Made by a program: the position numbers and the translations under genes
Shown here: piece after piece, positions 60,161 to 64,000 of the stretch
How the letters are laid out: the number at the start of each line of letters is the position of its first letter
How positions within the stretch are numbered: the stretch's first letter is position 1
Origin: Isoetes taiwanensis
Lineage: Eukaryota > Streptophyta > Lycopodiopsida > Isoetales > Isoetaceae
NCBI GenBank assembly: GCA_021234155.1
Contig: JAJEKV010000053.1
Location: 646,020 to 710,019, forward strand
Direction: 5' to 3'
DNA length: 64,000 nt
Notes under the pieces: model-generated
Database searches by the model: none
Told to the model about the DNA's origin: nothing
What the model saw: the letters and a program-made list of their open reading frames with translations, nothing else

Positions 60161-60890
60161 ATTAAGGCGTCTTTGCCTCTTATGGTTCTCGGGAGCCCTG
60201 TGATAAAGTCCATGCTGATTACCTCCCATTTCGCATTCGGCACAAGCAATGGCTCCAAAGCTCCAGGAATTCGGAGTTGCTCTGCCTTCGTCTGTTGACA
60301 CAGCTGGCACTCTCGAATATACTTAGCTATCTGCTTCTTCATGCCGGGCCAGAAGTAACTACTTCTGATCTTAAAATAGGTCTTCATGAAACCTGCATAC
60401 CTGGCTATGGGACTATTGTGTGTATCATGGAGTATCAGCTTCTTGACTGATGATTCTGGTACACACAATATATTCTTATGGTACAATAGCTTACCTTCCT
60501 TCTTGAAATGCTTGAAGGTTTCCATACTTCTTTGAAATCGCGGTCTGTTGGTAGCGTCTCTTCTATCTTTTTGCCATACTCACTGGTGAATGTCGATATG
60601 GCATTGCAATGGACTCTTGTTTCTAACGGCCTTCGAGAGAGTGTGTCCGCAACCACATTCAACTTCCCCAGCTTGTACACTATCTCAAGGTCGTACTCTT
60701 CGAGGAATTCCATCCACCTCCTTTGTCTTAGATTTAGGAGTGGTTGCGTAAAGATATACTGGAGGCTTTGGTGGTCTGTGTCCAATTGGAACCTTCTACC
60801 CAACAAGTAGTGCCTCCAAATCCTTAGGGCTCTCATTATGGCCAAGAGCTCCTGGTCGTGAGTCGGGTAGCGCTGCTCGACGTCGTTCAT
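60161..60890 (-). pseudogene. Chromovirus RNase H end and integrase N-terminal part
   Basis: The minus strand reads RYPTHDQELLAIMRALRIWR and LLGRRFQLDTDHQSLQYIF (RNase H), then NVVADTLSRRP. After a frame change near 60,520 comes the integrase zinc-binding region LILHDTHNSPIARYAGF...CQLCQQTK. The second His of the HHCC finger is Tyr here (codon near 60,397-60,399). The first catalytic Asp is kept (ISMDFITGLPR). The reading resumes on the other side of the LINE at 58,895. Confidence 0.88.
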
Positions 60891-61756
60891 CTTCTTCGAA
60901 TCATCGCAACTACCCTTCCTTCCTGCACAAGGACTCCTTCTGTTGCTAGCTTACTAGCATCTGTTGCTACTAATTTGTCCTTGCTTGGATCTGGGAGGGT
61001 AAGAACTGGTGTTGTAGTCAATGCCTCTTTGAGCTTCTCAAAAGAAGGTTGGACATTCTCAAGCCAATGCACCCAATCTTTCACCGTCTTATTCTTAGTG
61101 AGGTCCAACAAAGGAGACGTCCACTTCGCAAAGTCCTTAACGAACTTGCGATAGTACCCTGCCAAGCCAAGGAAGCTTCTAACTAAACCCACATTCCTCG
61201 GTGCCGGCCAATCCACTATGGCTTCAATCTTCACCCGATCTGTTGAGATTCCTTCGGTTGTAACTACATGCCCCAAGTATTCCACTCTACCTGTTGCAAA
61301 GTGGCACTTTGAGAGTTTGCCATATAAGCAATGCCGCCTTAGCTTTTCTAGAACTCTCCTCAAATGCAATACATGTTCCTCTATAGTCTTACTATAGATT
61401 AAAATATCATCGAAGAATACAATTACAATGACAAATTCATCCAGGAATTCCTTGAAGATGTCGTTCATCAAGCGCATAAATGTTGCGGGGGCATTCGATA
61501 ACCTTGCGAAAGGCATTGCCGTGAATTCATAATGACCATACCGCGTTCTGAAAGCGGTTTTGTGGACATCTTATGAGGACTGCATCTCTTTTATCTTTAA
61601 GACATAGTCAAAAAATTTAGCCAGATGGTCGAAGGCTGGGATTGACACCAATGGTGACAAGTAACCAGAAGCCAGCGATATAGTTTTGCCTTGCAGCCCT
61701 TTCAGAGGTGGATTCGATGGGTTGATTACACAACTCTGTATCATATCAATTTTCAA
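60887..61756 (-). pseudogene. Chromovirus reverse transcriptase, truncated at its 5' end
   Basis: Minus-strand RT motifs: VHKTAF(R)[13 protein letters not shown] (crossing a break near 61,520-61,570), [24 protein letters not shown] (the YxDD-type catalytic box, near 61,390-61,420), [18 protein letters not shown], then the start of RNase H ([18 protein letters not shown]). Upstream (61,571-61,756) the frame continues but the early RT palm motifs are scrambled. Protease and gag are absent, so the element is 5'-truncated or decayed. Confidence 0.88.
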
Positions 61757-62218
61757 AGAAGTCCCAGAATTTTATCACTTATTTGCAATGCCATATTTTT
61801 ATTATTTTTTTAATTGAAGGCATATATATTGCTATATATTCTGAATGAGGTGCACCCTGGACTATCTCAATCATCGGATCTGTCTATCCTATGACCCAGA
61901 TCGTATGTTGGGGCTTCTGGATGCCTTTTGTTTCGATTATGGTCATTTATGACTGGGGGCATCTACGATTTTGAAATATGGAATACAATTCTCTTAAGGT
62001 TTTAGCATGTGAAATACGGAAACCCATCTCTATAGAGTTCACCTAACATTTTCGAATTTGAGATACGGAGACTCAAACCTCCACCAAAAGAATTCGATAT
62101 CTTAATAAGAATGTTGTAACCAATGCAACCAACAAACTAGAATTCGATATCTTAATAAGAATGGTGTAACCAATGCAACCAACAAACTAACATGCTTATT
62201 TTGTTTGTTGAAACTATG
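61757..62218. repeat. Spacer with a 52-bp tandem duplication
   Basis: AATTCGATATCTTAATAAGA...CAACCAACAAACTA occurs twice, at about 62,091-62,139 and 62,143-62,190, differing at one base. Nothing else was recognised in this interval. Confidence 0.8.
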
Positions 62219-64000
62219 TTTTTTTTTTTTCTTTTTAATAGAATAGAATAGAATAGAATAGGTTTTTAGCGTCCACGGAGACCAATTGGCCTATGGGACC
62301 CAAACAAAAAGAGAGCAGCAAGCATATTACTGACAAGATTAAAAAAACCCCAGCCAGAAGGTTTTTGGCGGAAAAACCTTAGCGATAATAAGCTGGCCGG
62401 CACATCTTGTACAATTGCATAGGGCTTCAAGACCGTCCCCCGGGGACACAAATGAGTCCGTGCATCCATAACCTCACGGAGGTATGACCCCACAAACCCA
62501 TCGATGCCATAGTCAATAAGCGTGATGCGGCTGGCGGGCACTAGTAATCGAACATATATCGCTCTGGGATATGGGCAAATCTTTGAAGCAGATCTAGAGG
62601 GCATGACATTCATCCTCAATCGCATACAGGTGGCAACACATCGCAAAGCCTTTGCTCTCGTGCTTCCCTTGAGCCCAATGCCCTATTTCAATGCGGGGCG
62701 ATGAGCCCGTCGCGCGAATGGAAGCTATAAGTCTGCTTCTTCATGGGTAGTTGGGTGTACAAATGCGGTGTGGGCCTCTTGTGAGCCTAGGATGGAACTT
62801 GTGGCGATAGTGTGCCCGGCTTAACATGCGTCGAGCCTCTGCATCCCACGACTTGCGAAGGAAAGTAGCATCAAGGTATAGTTTAAGTGCCTCGCGATCT
62901 TTCTTTGTCACGACACGGGCGCATCTGTTTGCTTTTGCACACCCCGTGAGAACCGAGCTTGCTTGTCTTTCCAGCGAGGATTTTTAGGCGTTGGGGACCC
63001 ATTGCGCGTGGCCAAAGCAAAAGGTGGGGCACAGCGTGTATCACCATAGCGACCACCTTTTGGAAGTAAGCGATATGGCGTTCTAATGCGGCCCGTTGAA
63101 GGGGTAGAAAGCTTTCTCTCGGAGTTGGATGCAGTGCGGAACTATGGACTTCACCCCGGGGGCTCGTGCCAGAAGGCCTTACGCACCTTTCGAGGTCATT
63201 CTAGGTGTTGAGGATATCAGGACCTCACATTCGCCCCATACAAAGGACCGGCTCAACCAAGGCCCGAAACAAATGTGACTGGTGACCCCGGGCATAACTA
63301 CATAATGGGCATGGTTGTTACGCATGGCATATAGTGCTTTCCAACCCGCCGTGACCCAAGCGATAGTCGCGCATCCCAATGGGTGGTAGTGAGAACTCAA
63401 TCCCCAAGTACTTGTAGGTCGAACCACCTCTACCTCTCTTGCCAGTGGTAAGTGAATGTGGGAAGCCTTGGTGGTATGATGCAACTAGCGACACCCTAGT
63501 TTTGGCCAAGTTAACTTCGCATGCCCGGTGGGTTGGCAAAAAGTGTCAAGAGCATCCGGTGGCGTTGCATGTCCTCCGGAGTATAGGCCATGAGGTTGAC
63601 ATCGTCGACATATATGAGTTCTTGGGTTGTGTGATGCATGAGATGTGCGCCCACACCTCCATGCTCACGAGAGCCAATCTTCAAGCGATCAATGTATAGG
63701 CCAAAGAGTGTGGGGGAGGGCAACCGACGCCTCCAATGCTCTTGGTCACCGGTCTTGCTAATGTGATACGGGCACGGCATGCCTCGTCACGACCTATATA
63801 ATCGTGTGCAAGTCGAGGGGGTCCCGGCGGTATGAAAATCGTCCTATAACTGACTGTTGGAGTGCGTGTTAATGCCTTTGCAAAATCCGCGAAACAACGA
63901 TGCGAGTTCTGCCCGTGATTCCGCTATCCTCAATCAATGTCTTGTTGGTGAAGATATGATCAATGGTGGAATGTCCGGGCGAAAACCTGCTGTAGGCACC
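62219..64000 (-). mobile_element. LINE retrotransposon, 3' part, continuing beyond the right edge
   Basis: The minus strand, read from the edge, shows PGHSTIDHIFTNKTLIED, SPTLFGLYIDRL (about 63,685-63,720) and YVDDVNLMAYTPEDM with the catalytic YxDD box (about 63,600-63,612). These are followed by YKYLGIEF (near 63,400) and WKALYAMRNN (near 63,330). These are successive RT motifs of a non-LTR element, with frameshifts between them. The 3' end carries a (TATTC)5 microsatellite (62,238-62,261) and an A-rich tail (62,219-62,236), seen on the plus strand as a T-run. Decayed. Confidence 0.82.

Overview
This window is nuclear DNA of a land plant, probably a seed-free or otherwise repeat-rich plant. 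The evidence is a multi-exon plant-type MORC (microrchidia, CRT1-like GHKL) ATPase gene with small exons and GT-AG introns, a plant GPAT-like acyltransferase, Ty1/copia and Ty3/gypsy (chromovirus) retrotransposons primed by initiator tRNA-Met, and L1-type LINEs. No rRNA, tRNA, CRISPR or bacterial operon was seen. The species cannot be fixed from sequence alone; the LINE reverse transcriptase style at the right end reminds me of fern and bryophyte elements (weak inference).

Layout. 1-7,382: AT-rich DNA with decayed exon-like pieces and short tandem repeats. 7,383-35,019: a tandem array of about 10-kb units (A 7,383-17,426; B 17,427-27,478; C 27,479-35,019). Each unit holds, on the minus strand, a decayed GPAT-like acyltransferase followed (to the right) by a MORC gene. 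Units A and B end in a truncated copia element (gag + 5' LTR) and a piece of a gypsy LTR. Unit C continues into unique DNA that carries the missing MORC 5' exons (to 35,599). 35,600-38,875: MORC upstream region, a ~1-kb polypyrimidine block and a polypurine block. 38,876-46,522: a gypsy 5' LTR with a nested, structurally complete but decayed copia element (39,722-45,573, TSD GTAAG); its right end is the source of the copia/gypsy tails in A and B.

History read from the breakpoints: a ~19-kb ancestor (27,479-46,522) lost 8,982 bp (35,020-44,001, AT microhomology), which fused the second detected MORC intron to copia gag. The 10.05-kb derivative was tandemly amplified, with CA microhomology at the outer joint. 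Two MORC copies therefore sit directly downstream of a copia promoter and gag, in the same direction. In unit B the downstream gag frame is open into MORC exon 3. MORC proteins silence transposons, so LTR-gag-MORC chimeras are the most interesting feature here.

46,523-64,000: an unknown ORF, a histone H3-like pseudogene, a gypsy LTR on the minus strand, a candidate PIF/Harbinger MITE, minisatellites, a direct repeat, a chromovirus pol (RT, RNase H, integrase, chromodomain) split by a 5'-truncated LINE, and the 3' part of another LINE running off the window.

Caution: single-base indels are dense and patchy (unit A, the copia element and its LTRs), while other repeat stretches are identical. 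Many differences sit at CAG/CTG versus CGG/CCG. Either methylation-driven decay or assembly/basecalling error could explain this, so 'pseudogene' calls based on frameshifts are provisional.
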